Shown: positions 7,592-15,075, counted from the stretch's first letter. The stretch is DNA of 19,876 bases from CAZIKB01 sp964539665 (GCA_964539665.1 CAZIKB010000118.1:1-19876); one strand, 5' to 3'. Program-made: numbers and translations. The notes: generated by a model from the letters alone, not told the origin.

Positions 7592-8527
7592 ATGAATCGA
7601 TATAGAACATTCATCTTATTTTTGATATTATTTATTATTTCTGGAAATCAAAGTTATAGCCAGACGAGTCAAGCTAAAACTACAGGCTTGGCTTTCCTTA
7701 AATTAGGCGTCGGAGGTCGCGCCAGTGGCTTGGGTGAGGCTTATACAGCCGTTGCTGATGATGCTACGGCTACTTATTGGAATCCAGCTGGATTAACCCT
7801 CGTCAAAACGGCACAAATCGTGTTTAGCCACAACGAATGGATTCAGGATATTTCCAACGATTTTTTTGCTTATAGTTTTCCAGCTTTCAAGGGGGCGATA
7901 GGCTTAAGTTTTTATTCAATCAATGTTGGCGGTATTGAGAGAAGAGTAAAACCCGGGGAATCATTGGGAACGGTTGGCGCTCATGACATCGCCTTTGGAC
8001 TGTCTTATGGCCATACTTTTTCACCTGCAATCAGAGCTGGTGTGACTCTTAAATATCTATATGAAAAAATATATTTAGACAGTGCGACTGGCTTTGCTTT
8101 TGATTTAGGATTCATTTTTAAGCCTTTTGAGAGTCCATTAAAATTTGCCCTGGTAGTACAAAACATCGGTTCAATGAATGAACTTCGCGAGAAATCTATA
8201 GATTTACCTGAGATACTGCGTCTGGGAGCGTCCTATAAGCTGGATATTGAAGCCTTAGAGGGCGCTATCATATTAGCCGTGGATGTTATCAAGGTAGTTG
8301 GCACGGAATTGAATGGAGATCCTTCTATAAAGGAGAATTTCGGGGCAGAGATTCAAATGAAAGGATTAGTTGCCTTTAGAGTTGGCTATCAAACCGGCCA
8401 TGACGCAAGAAAAATCGGTGCAGGATTTGGATTAATTTATAAACGCTATCATATAGATTATGGATATAGCCCGTTTGATTCAAATCTCGGTGATGGCCAC
8501 AGATTTTCGTTTGGATTGGACTTGTAG
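7592..8527 (+). CDS. PorV/PorQ-family outer-membrane beta-barrel protein (second copy)
   Basis: The ATG start follows AGGAG with 6 bases between. The signal peptide ends SYSQ at residue 24. The signature FLKLGVGGRASGLGEAYTAVADDATATYWNPAGL is closer to canonical PorV than that of the upstream copy. Repeated strand phrases follow (IGLSFYSINVGGI, FAFDLGFIFKPF, AFRVGYQTGHDARKIGAGFGL), and the C-terminus is hydrophobic (HRFSFGLDL). At 311 residues it has a typical length for the family. It is related to its upstream neighbour but strongly diverged, so the pair is an old duplication or two distinct subfamilies rather than a recent copy. It is likely the last gene of the operon; only weak AT hairpins follow (8545-8565), with no strong terminator. 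Confidence 0.85.
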   Translation: MNRYRTFILFLILFIISGNQSYSQTSQAKTTGLAFLKLGVGGRASGLGEAYTAVADDATATYWNPAGLTLVKTAQIVFSHNEWIQDISNDFFAYSFPAFKGAIGLSFYSINVGGIERRVKPGESLGTVGAHDIAFGLSYGHTFSPAIRAGVTLKYLYEKIYLDSATGFAFDLGFIFKPFESPLKFALVVQNIGSMNELREKSIDLPEILRLGASYKLDIEALEGAIILAVDVIKVVGTELNGDPSIKENFGAEIQMKGLVAFRVGYQTGHDARKIGAGFGLIYKRYHIDYGYSPFDSNLGDGHRFSFGLDL

Positions 8528-8603
8528 TTCTCACCGGTATCCCCAAAAAGATTGGTTCGCTTTTTAAGCCCGTATGGCTCAACATTTCTTACCGATAAAT
8601 AAC

Positions 8604-8632
8604 TTGACTATATTTCAGAATATTGTTATTAA
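8604..8632 (+). promoter_or_regulatory. Candidate promoter for GH57 and S41 genes
   Basis: TTGACT (8604-8609), a 17-bp spacer and TATTAA (8627-8632) make a fair sigma-70-like promoter. The -10 overlaps a 10-bp A/T palindrome (8626-8635). The resulting transcript would carry a leader of about 250 bases including the structured element. AT-rich sequence makes chance matches easy. Confidence 0.35.
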
Positions 8633-8718
8633 TAATATTAGGTGGAATTAAAGTATTGTTAATCGAAACTTTGTTTTAATGTTGAAAGATAAAAATAAGG
8701 GTGTAGAGATATAAGGAA

Positions 8719-8836
8719 ATAAGGTATCTTTTAAACAAGATCGCATGGAAGCCCAAATTAATTTGGGAATTCCCTCGATCAATCGAGACTTCCCTTTATG
8801 CGAAGGAGACATGTGGCCGAATTGAAAATACCTTAT
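8719..8836 (+). promoter_or_regulatory. Multibranched inverted-repeat element, possible structured leader RNA
   Basis: Four nested pairings are visible. The outer stem is ATAAGGTAT (8719-8727) with ATACCTTAT (8828-8836). The middle stem is TCGCATGGAAG (8741-8751) with CTTCC (8789-8793) and ATGCGA (8798-8803), leaving a 4-base bulge. Inside are two hairpins: the palindrome CCCAAATTAATTTGGG (8752-8767) and CTCGAT-CA-ATCGAG (8774-8787). GGGAATTCCC (8765-8774) overlaps both and offers a competing fold. It ends 54 bases before the GH57 start. It does not match a riboswitch class I recognise. Confidence 0.45.
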
Positions 8837-8860
8837 GCTCCCAAACCTTTTTACTCTACA

Positions 8861-8872
8861 TGATAATTATCA
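8861..8872. promoter_or_regulatory. 12-bp palindrome, possible operator
   Basis: TGATAATTATCA is a perfect palindrome 6 bases before the AGAAGGA ribosome binding site. The half-site TGATAAT resembles half of a Fur box, but the spacing is shorter than the known 7-1-7 arrangement. AT-rich chance is a real alternative. Confidence 0.25.
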
Positions 8873-8890
8873 CTATAAGAAGGAAACAGT

Positions 8891-11062
8891 TTGAAAAAAA
8901 TTAACATCGCTTTTGGCATTCATAATCACCAGCCTGTTGGGAATTTTGATTTTGTTCTTGAGGATGCCTACCAAAGAGCTTATTTGCCTTTTATTGAGCT
9001 GTTAGAGAAGTACCCCGAAATTCGATTGGCTCAGCATTATACAGGAGTTTTATTTCAATGGATAAAAGACCACAAGCCTGAATTTATTCCAAAGCTACAG
9101 AATCTGGTTCGAAGGGGACAGATTGAAATGATGACCGGAGGCTTTTATGAGCCAATCATGTCTGTCATTCCCTATCAGGATATGCTTGGTCAGATAAAAA
9201 AGCTCAGCAATTTTGTGCAGGACAATACCGGTTATGCACCAAAAGGAATGTGGTTGGCTGAAAGAATTTGGGAACCACATTTAGCCAAACCAGCTTTCGA
9301 ATCAGGGGTGAAATATATGGTACTGGATGATTCTCATTTTAAAAATGCAGGTTTACAAAATGAAGAATTACTTGGTTACTATATTACTGAAGAGGAGGGT
9401 CACACAGTTTATCTTTTTCCAATTAGTGAAAAACTGCGTTATACTATTCCATTTCAAGATCCTGAAAACACAATTGCATATTTAGAATCAATTGCGTCAG
9501 AGCACGGTGAAACGCTGGTAGTATTTGCTGATGACGGAGAAAAGTTTGGTATTTGGCCGGACACGCACGAGCATTGTTACATAAACGGCTGGCTGGAAAA
9601 TTTTTTCCAGTTATTAAGTAAAAATTTGGATTGGATAAATATACTGCATTTTTCCGAGGCGTTAGAAAAGATAAAACCTTTAGGGCGTATTTACCTGCCT
9701 ACTGCCTCTTATAGAGAAATGATGGAATGGGCCATGCCAGCCAGTGCGATTTTGGCGTATGATCAATTCGAAGACATCTTAAAACAAAACCATCTGCATG
9801 AAAAATATAAAGTCTTTGTCCGCGGCGGATTTTGGCGAAATTTTATGGTTAAATACCCTGAAGCTAACAATATGCACAAAAAAATGCTTCAAATCAGTAA
9901 ACGTTTAGCGAAACTTGAGAAGGAGTATAGTTCAGATGATAACTACTTGAAAGCTCAAAATCATTTATGGGCTGGACAGTGTAATTGTCCATATTGGCAC
10001 GGGGTTTTCGGAGGAATATATTTAAATCATTTGCGTTTTGCTACTTATAAGGAATTCATCCAGGCAGAAATACTTTTAGACAAATTGGAAAGACAGGCCA
10101 GCGAACTTGAAAACGGTTGGATTGATTGTCAAATATATGACTTCAATTGTGACGGCCTCAATGAAGTAATTGTTAATAACAAAAGTATGATTCTCTATTT
10201 TGTCCCGGAAAATGGCGGCAGTCTGATTGAGTTGGATTATAAACCTAAAGCCATTAATCTGTTAGATACAATGACAAGGCGGGAGGAGAGTTACCATAAA
10301 AAGCTCTTAAAAGTAAATTCTGCCAATCAGAATATGCATGGTGACGAAGAGGTTCTTAGTATACACGATCTGGTTGTTCTAAAGGAAGAAGGCCTGCAGA
10401 ATATGCTGTTCTACGATTGGTACAAGAGAGCCTCATTATTAGATCATTTTCTGCATGAAAGAACCACGCTTGAAAAATTTTCTCAATGTAATTACACCGA
10501 GGTTGGTGATTTTATTAATGCACCCTATGAGTTCAATACGGAGCGAACGGGTGATAGCCTGACAGTTACACTCTGGCGGTATGGGCATGTAAAATTTAAA
10601 AATCAGCCTGCTCGCGTGCATTTAGAGAAAAAAGTAACTTTATTTCACTCAAAATCGAAACTTATTATTGTTTATAGAATTAAAAATATGGATACACAAA
10701 CCAGATCATTTTGGTTTGGCTCTGAGCTCGACTTTGCATTGCTGGCTGGAGATGCAGAAGATAGATATTTCAGTTTTCCAGATCATCGTTTAACAGATGC
10801 CCGTTTGCGAAGTAGTGGTGAAATCCTCAATTCTAAAGAGGTCAGGTTAATTGATGAATGGTCAGGCTTGAGTATCATTATAAAATTAGACAAGGCAGGT
10901 TCAATCTGGCGTTTCCCGATTGAAACCATCTCTCAATCTGAGAGCGGTTTTGAGCGAGTATATCAAAGTTCAGTTGTTTTCCCAAACTGGAATATCAATT
11001 TAGAAGCCGAAGCAACCTGGAGCAACCAATTTGAATTAAGTATTGAAGATATAAAGGAATAA
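8891..11062 (+). CDS. GH57 family 4-alpha-glucanotransferase-like enzyme
   Basis: The protein has 723 residues from a TTG preceded by AAGGA at 6 bases. The GH57 conserved regions appear in order: HNHQP (11-15), GGFYEP, GMWLAERIWEP with Glu124, VFADDGEKFG with Asp214, and the aromatic/Cys motif NHLWAGQCNCPYWHGVFGG. In the Thermococcus litoralis 4-alpha-glucanotransferase the nucleophile is Glu123 and the acid/base Asp214, so both catalytic residues and their spacing agree almost exactly. The C-terminal half (from about residue 400) is all-beta and matches the DUF1925/DUF1926-type extension of that subfamily, with Trp-rich strands (SFWFGSELDFALL). It probably rearranges alpha-1,4-glucans such as glycogen or maltodextrin in the cytoplasm, since no signal peptide is seen. 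Amylase activity is an alternative within the same subfamily. The S41 protease gene begins 6 bases downstream. Confidence 0.88.
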   Translation: MKKINIAFGIHNHQPVGNFDFVLEDAYQRAYLPFIELLEKYPEIRLAQHYTGVLFQWIKDHKPEFIPKLQNLVRRGQIEMMTGGFYEPIMSVIPYQDMLGQIKKLSNFVQDNTGYAPKGMWLAERIWEPHLAKPAFESGVKYMVLDDSHFKNAGLQNEELLGYYITEEEGHTVYLFPISEKLRYTIPFQDPENTIAYLESIASEHGETLVVFADDGEKFGIWPDTHEHCYINGWLENFFQLLSKNLDWINILHFSEALEKIKPLGRIYLPTASYREMMEWAMPASAILAYDQFEDILKQNHLHEKYKVFVRGGFWRNFMVKYPEANNMHKKMLQISKRLAKLEKEYSSDDNYLKAQNHLWAGQCNCPYWHGVFGGIYLNHLRFATYKEFIQAEILLDKLERQASELENGWIDCQIYDFNCDGLNEVIVNNKSMILYFVPENGGSLIELDYKPKAINLLDTMTRREESYHKKLLKVNSANQNMHGDEEVLSIHDLVVLKEEGLQNMLFYDWYKRASLLDHFLHERTTLEKFSQCNYTEVGDFINAPYEFNTERTGDSLTVTLWRYGHVKFKNQPARVHLEKKVTLFHSKSKLIIVYRIKNMDTQTRSFWFGSELDFALLAGDAEDRYFSFPDHRLTDARLRSSGEILNSKEVRLIDEWSGLSIIIKLDKAGSIWRFPIETISQSESGFERVYQSSVVFPNWNINLEAEATWSNQFELSIEDIKE

Positions 11063-11068
11063 CTTTTT

Positions 11069-12646
11069 ATGAAAAAATATAGAAAGCGTATTACCGGTAT
11101 TTCCGCTATAATTATTCTGTTTGTAGTAGTAAATATCAAATTTGACTTGTTAGCTTATGGTGGGAATATCTATGTTCAAATTGAAAAATTTCTGGAAGTT
11201 ATTAAAAAAATTCAGCAATTATATGTCGAAGAGGTTAATCCTGAAATGCTGGTAGACGGCGCTATTAAAGGTATGCTTGAAGAATTGGATCCTCACTCAG
11301 TATATATACCAAAAGAACGTATGCAGGTAGTTGGAGAACAGTTTGAAGGTGAGTTTGAAGGGATTGGAATAGAATTTATTATTCATAAAAAATTGCCAAC
11401 CATTATGTCACCAATTACTGGTTCCCCCTCAGAAAAGATGGGATTACGTCCAGGTGATCAAATAACCAGTATCGAGGGAAAAGCGACCTATGGTATTTCA
11501 GAGAGTGGGGTTCGTGAAAAGCTGTTAGGCCCCATGGGTACGCAGGTGTCTATGCAAATACAACGTCCTGGACTTGTCGAGCCATTTGAAATCACCATAA
11601 CGCGAGACATCATTCCAGTCAACAGTATCACGATTGCGTTCATGTTTGATGACAGTACCGGTTTTATTAAAATTGGCAGATTCTCGAAAACGACAAATGA
11701 TGAATTCGCGGCAGCAGTAGAAGAGTTAAAATCAAAAGGCATGAAGCAGTTACTTTTGGATTTAAGAGGGAACGCGGGAGGCTATTTAGACCAGGCCGTA
11801 AAAATCGTTGACAAATTTATTGATGGGAACAAGCGCATAGTCTACACAATCGGAAGAACTCCAAATTCATCTGAAGACTATTATTCAACAAGCAGAGCAT
11901 CGGATCTTACAATGCCATTGATTGTTCTAATAGATCATGGTTCGGCCAGCGCTTCAGAAATTGTAGGAGGTGCGATACAAGACTGGGATCGTGGATTAAT
12001 TGTCGGTACAACCAGTTTTGGCAAGGGTTTGGTACAGAGGCAGGAAATTTTAAAAGACGGCTCTGCGGTACGAGTCACAATTGCACGTTACTACACACCG
12101 AGTGGCCGGCTAATTCAACGTTCGTATAAAAACGGTATACGCGATTATATTTCTGCAGGATGGGATGATATGGACCCAAATGCTATTGCAGACAGCACCC
12201 TTAACAAGCCGGTTTTTACCACTAACTCCGGCAGGAAAGTATTTGGTGGCGGCGGTATCTCACCTGATATTATTATTAAATCTAAACCGTTAACGATTAC
12301 GACCATTAAATTAATTCAGAATCAATTGTTTTTTGAATACGGCTCCCAATATGCAAGAAATCATAAGAAACTTAAAAAGGACTTTCAGACATACAGAGAT
12401 AAATTTAATGTAAGCGATAAGATGGTAGAAGAGGTTATCAATTTAGCAAAATCAAAAAACATAGAATTGAATGAAGAGCATATCTTAAATGATGACGCCT
12501 TTATTAAACAAAGAATTAAAAGTCAAATCGCCAGAAATTTATGGAGTACTCGTGAATATTATCATATTGAAGTATTTGAAAATGGACAGGTCCAGGAAGC
12601 CATAAAATACTTTCCCGAGGCTGTTAAATTAACTCGTTTAAATTAA
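11069..12646 (+). CDS. ctpA: S41 family carboxy-terminal processing peptidase (CtpA/Prc type)
   Basis: The ATG has AAAGGAA 9 bases upstream, lying inside the end of the GH57 gene, so translation is probably coupled. Residues 8-26 form an N-terminal membrane segment or signal anchor. A helical segment (FLEVIKKIQQLYVEEV, then MLEELDPHSVYIP) precedes a PDZ domain (about 95-175, with GLRPGDQITSIEG). The S41 catalytic domain follows: DHGSASASEIVGGA with Ser294 and TTSFGKGLVQ with Lys319. The 25-residue Ser-Lys separation is the same as in Prc and D1 protease. YYTPSGRLIQ is also typical. These enzymes cleave C-termini of periplasmic proteins. The 525 residues suit the family, and a basic C-terminal extension after about residue 400 is common in FCB members. 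Substrates are not indicated by the context. Confidence 0.9.
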   Translation: MKKYRKRITGISAIIILFVVVNIKFDLLAYGGNIYVQIEKFLEVIKKIQQLYVEEVNPEMLVDGAIKGMLEELDPHSVYIPKERMQVVGEQFEGEFEGIGIEFIIHKKLPTIMSPITGSPSEKMGLRPGDQITSIEGKATYGISESGVREKLLGPMGTQVSMQIQRPGLVEPFEITITRDIIPVNSITIAFMFDDSTGFIKIGRFSKTTNDEFAAAVEELKSKGMKQLLLDLRGNAGGYLDQAVKIVDKFIDGNKRIVYTIGRTPNSSEDYYSTSRASDLTMPLIVLIDHGSASASEIVGGAIQDWDRGLIVGTTSFGKGLVQRQEILKDGSAVRVTIARYYTPSGRLIQRSYKNGIRDYISAGWDDMDPNAIADSTLNKPVFTTNSGRKVFGGGGISPDIIIKSKPLTITTIKLIQNQLFFEYGSQYARNHKKLKKDFQTYRDKFNVSDKMVEEVINLAKSKNIELNEEHILNDDAFIKQRIKSQIARNLWSTREYYHIEVFENGQVQEAIKYFPEAVKLTRLN

Positions 12647-12685
12647 TGTTTGCAAGCACTAAGGATTTGTTTATTAAAAAAAGTG

Positions 12686-12718
12686 TTGACTTTTAAGCAA
12701 AAATTATTTATACTTTTG
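12686..12718 (+). promoter_or_regulatory. Promoter of the exbB-exbD-exbD-tonB operon
   Basis: TTGACT (12686-12691), a 17-bp spacer and TATACT (12709-12714) give 10 of 12 consensus matches. TACTTTTG (12711-12718) overlaps it and fits the Bacteroidota -7 motif TAnnTTTG. A start near 12721 would leave a leader of about 85 bases. The leader contains AAATTATTT tandem repeats and the strong ribosome binding site GGGAGG (12791-12796). Confidence 0.6.
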
Positions 12719-12806
12719 CAACAAATTTGACTTAATTCAATATTGTAGGGAGTTCTAGCTATTTAAATTTAAATTATTTAAATTATTTAAGGGAGGAAAA
12801 AGAGTA

Positions 12807-13439
12807 ATGAATTTTTTGGAATTGTTTAACGACGGTGGAGGGTTCATGTGGCCCATCTTAGCATGTTTAGTAATCGGCATTGCTATAAGTTTAGAACGAT
12901 TGTGGACATTATCGCGCGCATCAGTGGACACCCGCAAATTTCTTAGTAATATTAAGAAAGCATTGGGTGAAGGTGGGGTAGAGGCAGCCACAGAAGTCTG
13001 TGCTAACACACGCGGACCAGTAGCATCTATATTTCACGCTGGCCTGTTGAGGGTTGATCGGGGAATTGAACATGTTGAGAAAGCCATTATGAATGCAGGT
13101 TCAATTGAAATGGCTTTTTTAGAAAAAGGGCTCGTTTGGCTGGCTACTGTTGTAAGTATTGCGCCAATGTTGGGATTTCTTGGAACAGTTTGGGGCATGA
13201 TTGAAGCATTTAAGGCAATTGAACAAGCCAATGACATTTCTCCTTCTATCGTAGCTGGGGGTATTTCAGTGGCGCTTTTAACGACTATGTTTGGTCTTGT
13301 TGTTGCCATTATCACTCAAACTGCTAACAACTTTTTTATTTCGCGTGTAGATAAATTAATTGTGGATATGGAAGAGAGTTCCGTAGATTTTGTAGATACA
13401 TTGATAGAGATGGAAAGAAATGCAAAGAGATCTGCGTAA
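12807..13439 (+). CDS. exbB: ExbB / TolQ / MotA-family proton channel subunit
   Basis: The protein has 210 residues, with GGGAGG 10 bases before the ATG. It has the ExbB layout: a first membrane helix near residues 13-32 (FMWPILACLVIGIAISLERL), a cytoplasmic loop of about 80 residues (GPVASIFHAGL, then MAFLEKGLVWLATVVSIAPM), and two more helices. These hold the family signature APMLGFLGTVWGMIEAFKAI (about 119-138) and GGISVALLTTMFGLVVAIITQTANNFF. It assembles as the inner-membrane ring around an ExbD dimer and lets protons drive TonB. TolQ is a related alternative, but the tonB gene downstream in the same operon favours ExbB. A 140-bp gap separates it from the next gene. Confidence 0.9.
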   Translation: MNFLELFNDGGGFMWPILACLVIGIAISLERLWTLSRASVDTRKFLSNIKKALGEGGVEAATEVCANTRGPVASIFHAGLLRVDRGIEHVEKAIMNAGSIEMAFLEKGLVWLATVVSIAPMLGFLGTVWGMIEAFKAIEQANDISPSIVAGGISVALLTTMFGLVVAIITQTANNFFISRVDKLIVDMEESSVDFVDTLIEMERNAKRSA

Positions 13440-13483
13440 TCTTACGGCCAAATACTCAATTGTCCAAAACGGTTAATTGTTTA

Positions 13484-13499
13484 CTCATGTGATCATGAG
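13484..13499 (+). promoter_or_regulatory. Hairpin in the exbB-exbD gap
   Basis: CTCATG (13484-13489) pairs with CATGAG (13494-13499) around a 4-base loop TGAT. It is followed by A-rich sequence, so it is not an intrinsic terminator for the plus strand. It could be a transcript-stability or processing site. The remainder of the 140-bp gap shows no gene. Confidence 0.3.
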
Positions 13500-13579
13500 A
13501 TAAAAAAATTAAACTCCGAGTAATTGTCAAAAGAAATAATTAAGGTTGAAAATATTGAATAGAACACGGAGAAATTCTT

Positions 13580-13996
13580 ATGTTTGTTGAAAAGAAAAAA
13601 TCACGCCTTGTAGAAATTTCAATGGCATCATTAGCCGATATTGCGTTTCTGTTATTGATCTTTTTTCTCGTTACAACCACAATTGATGTTGATCGCGGTA
13701 TTGGCCTTACATTGCCTGCCAAGGGTGAAACCAAAGAAATAAGATCCAAAAATATTTCTAATCTTTTGATAAATGCACAAGGCGAAATATTATTGGATAA
13801 TGAAGCAACACCCATCAATGAAATTAATAAAGTGGTTGCACAAAAACTGCAAGAAAACGACAAATTGCTGGTTTCTGTCAAAACTGACCGGGATACTAAA
13901 TACGATATTTATGTGCAGGTATTAGACGAGCTCAAGATAGCATATAGTAAAGTCAATATTTCAGCAAAAATATCAATCGCTGAACCGGAAAAATAA
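13580..13996 (+). CDS. exbD: ExbD/TolR-family protein (first copy)
   Basis: The protein has 138 residues from an ATG with GGAGAA 6 bases upstream. A short cytoplasmic end is followed by MASLADIAFLLLIFFLVTTT, the family's single membrane helix, with the proton-carrying Asp at residue 20 (equivalent to Asp25 of E. coli ExbD). The periplasmic domain has the standard motifs GIGLTLPAKGETKE, LLINAQGEILLDNE and LVSVKTDRDTKYDIYVQVLDELK. It works with ExbB to transfer proton-motive force to TonB. It lies 16 bp before a second, clearly diverged copy (IGLTLPA and KTDRDTKYDIY here against IQVILPSA and KIDQGTKMGLV there), a paralogous pair often seen in FCB bacteria. Confidence 0.9.
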   Translation: MFVEKKKSRLVEISMASLADIAFLLLIFFLVTTTIDVDRGIGLTLPAKGETKEIRSKNISNLLINAQGEILLDNEATPINEINKVVAQKLQENDKLLVSVKTDRDTKYDIYVQVLDELKIAYSKVNISAKISIAEPEK

Positions 13997-14012
13997 AAGG
14001 GAGGAAATAAAT

Positions 14013-14426
14013 TTGAAGTTTGATAACAAAAATAAGGTTAGTAGTAATATTCCATTATCTTCCTTACCTGATATTGTCTTTTTGCTTTTAATCTTTTTTA
14101 TGGTAACTTCTGTTTTTAAAGAATTTTCTGGAATACAAGTTATCCTGCCAAGTGCAAGAAAGATTGAAAAAATACAGGGGAAGAGAGATGTAGCATATTT
14201 ATGGGTAAGTAAGGAAGGACAAATTTCAATTGATGATAGATTTATCGATTTACGTGATGTATCAAAAATGATGTATCAGAAACGTATTGATCCGATGCAT
14301 CCTTTAAAAATGATATCAATGAAAATTGATCAAGGTACTAAAATGGGGCTGGTTACGGATATACACGAAGAATTAAGAGAAGCTGATGCTTTAAATATAA
14401 ATTACTCAGCTAAACCAATAATGTGA
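14013..14426 (+). CDS. exbD: ExbD/TolR-family protein (second copy)
   Basis: The TTG start at 14013 follows a strong AGGGAGGA by 8 bases, so the unusual start codon is well supported. The sequence IPLSSLPDIVFLLLIFFMVTSVF forms the membrane helix with the key Asp at residue 20, as in the first copy. The periplasmic domain reads GIQVILPSARKIEKIQ, LWVSKEGQISID and SMKIDQGTKMGLVTDIHEEL. At 137 residues it has normal length. Its stop codon overlaps the ribosome binding site of tonB. The two ExbD proteins may form a heterodimer in one channel or serve different TonB partners; sequence does not decide. Confidence 0.88.
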   Translation: MKFDNKNKVSSNIPLSSLPDIVFLLLIFFMVTSVFKEFSGIQVILPSARKIEKIQGKRDVAYLWVSKEGQISIDDRFIDLRDVSKMMYQKRIDPMHPLKMISMKIDQGTKMGLVTDIHEELREADALNINYSAKPIM

Positions 14427-14436
14427 GGTAAGTATT

Positions 14437-15075
14437 ATGAAAAAGAATCCTGATGCCAATCTGAAGCTCAAATACCGTAAGGTATTTGAATTAGGTTTAG
14501 TCATTTCGTTGGTAATTATGGTCATCACATTTCAGTTGCTTCGTGCAATTAGCCTTGAAGCGACAGAAACCGAAGCCCCTGAAATTATAATCGAAGTCGC
14601 CGATATACCGCCAACAGAACAAATCAAAAGACCTCCGCCACCACCAAGGCCATCTATTCCTATTCCGACAGAAAGCGAAGATGTGCCTGAGGATCTAACT
14701 ATCGAATCGACCGAGGTTGATTTAACGGAAATTCCGCCTCCTCCAGGTCCTCCTGAAGAAGATGATGATGTAAATATCTTTGTGCCATACGATGAAGCAC
14801 CTTACCCAATCGGTGGATTTGGAGCGATTCAAAGAGTTTTGAAATATCCCGAAATTGCTCGAAAAGCAGGAATTGAAGGACGTGTTATTGTTCAAGTCCT
14901 GGTATCTGAAAAAGGTAGAGTTGTTAAAACAAGAATCATGAAATCTCTCGGACATAGCGGGTGTGATGAATCTGCAGTAAATGCGATCAAAAAGGTGAGG
15001 TGGAAACCAGCCCTTCAAAGAGATAAACCTGTTAAAGTCTGGGTTGCCATTCCTGTAATTTTCAGGCTCAAATAG
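14437..15075 (+). CDS. tonB: TonB-family energy transducer
   Basis: The protein has 212 residues. GAGGTAA overlapping the previous stop is the ribosome binding site, 8 bases before the ATG. It has a basic N-terminus and one membrane helix (about 16-37). Residues 58-108 form a Pro/Glu-rich periplasmic spacer with KRPPPPPRP and IPPPPGPPEEDDD. The TonB C-terminal domain covers about 126-212: YPEIARKAGIEGRVIVQVLVSEKG, then GCDESAVNAIKKVRWKPAL, then VWVAIPVIFRLK. It would carry energy from ExbB/ExbD to outer-membrane receptors. Position and spacing show it is the last gene of the exbB operon; a strong terminator follows after 28 bp. Confidence 0.92.
   Translation: MKKNPDANLKLKYRKVFELGLVISLVIMVITFQLLRAISLEATETEAPEIIIEVADIPPTEQIKRPPPPPRPSIPIPTESEDVPEDLTIESTEVDLTEIPPPPGPPEEDDDVNIFVPYDEAPYPIGGFGAIQRVLKYPEIARKAGIEGRVIVQVLVSEKGRVVKTRIMKSLGHSGCDESAVNAIKKVRWKPALQRDKPVKVWVAIPVIFRLK

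Larger units (their letters stand above)
8528..8890 (+). other. 363-bp intergenic leader of the GH57/S41 genes
   Basis: No protein-coding gene is supported here. The stretch contains a candidate promoter (8604-8632), a nested inverted-repeat structure (8719-8836), and a 12-bp palindrome (8861-8872) directly before the ribosome binding site of the GH57 gene. The end next to 8527 holds only a weak A/T stem (8545-8550 with 8560-8565). Confidence 0.5.

Noticed and set aside
8545..8565. AAAAAG/CTTTTT hairpin as terminator of the PorV operon
   Set aside because: The stem is almost all A-T pairs with a 9-base loop, too weak to call as a terminator.
8811..8825. Four-codon leader peptide (ATG TGG CCG AAT TGA) after AAGGAG in the structured leader
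   Set aside because: Only two bases separate the purine run from the ATG, too few for normal initiation, and the peptide contains no run of regulatory codons.
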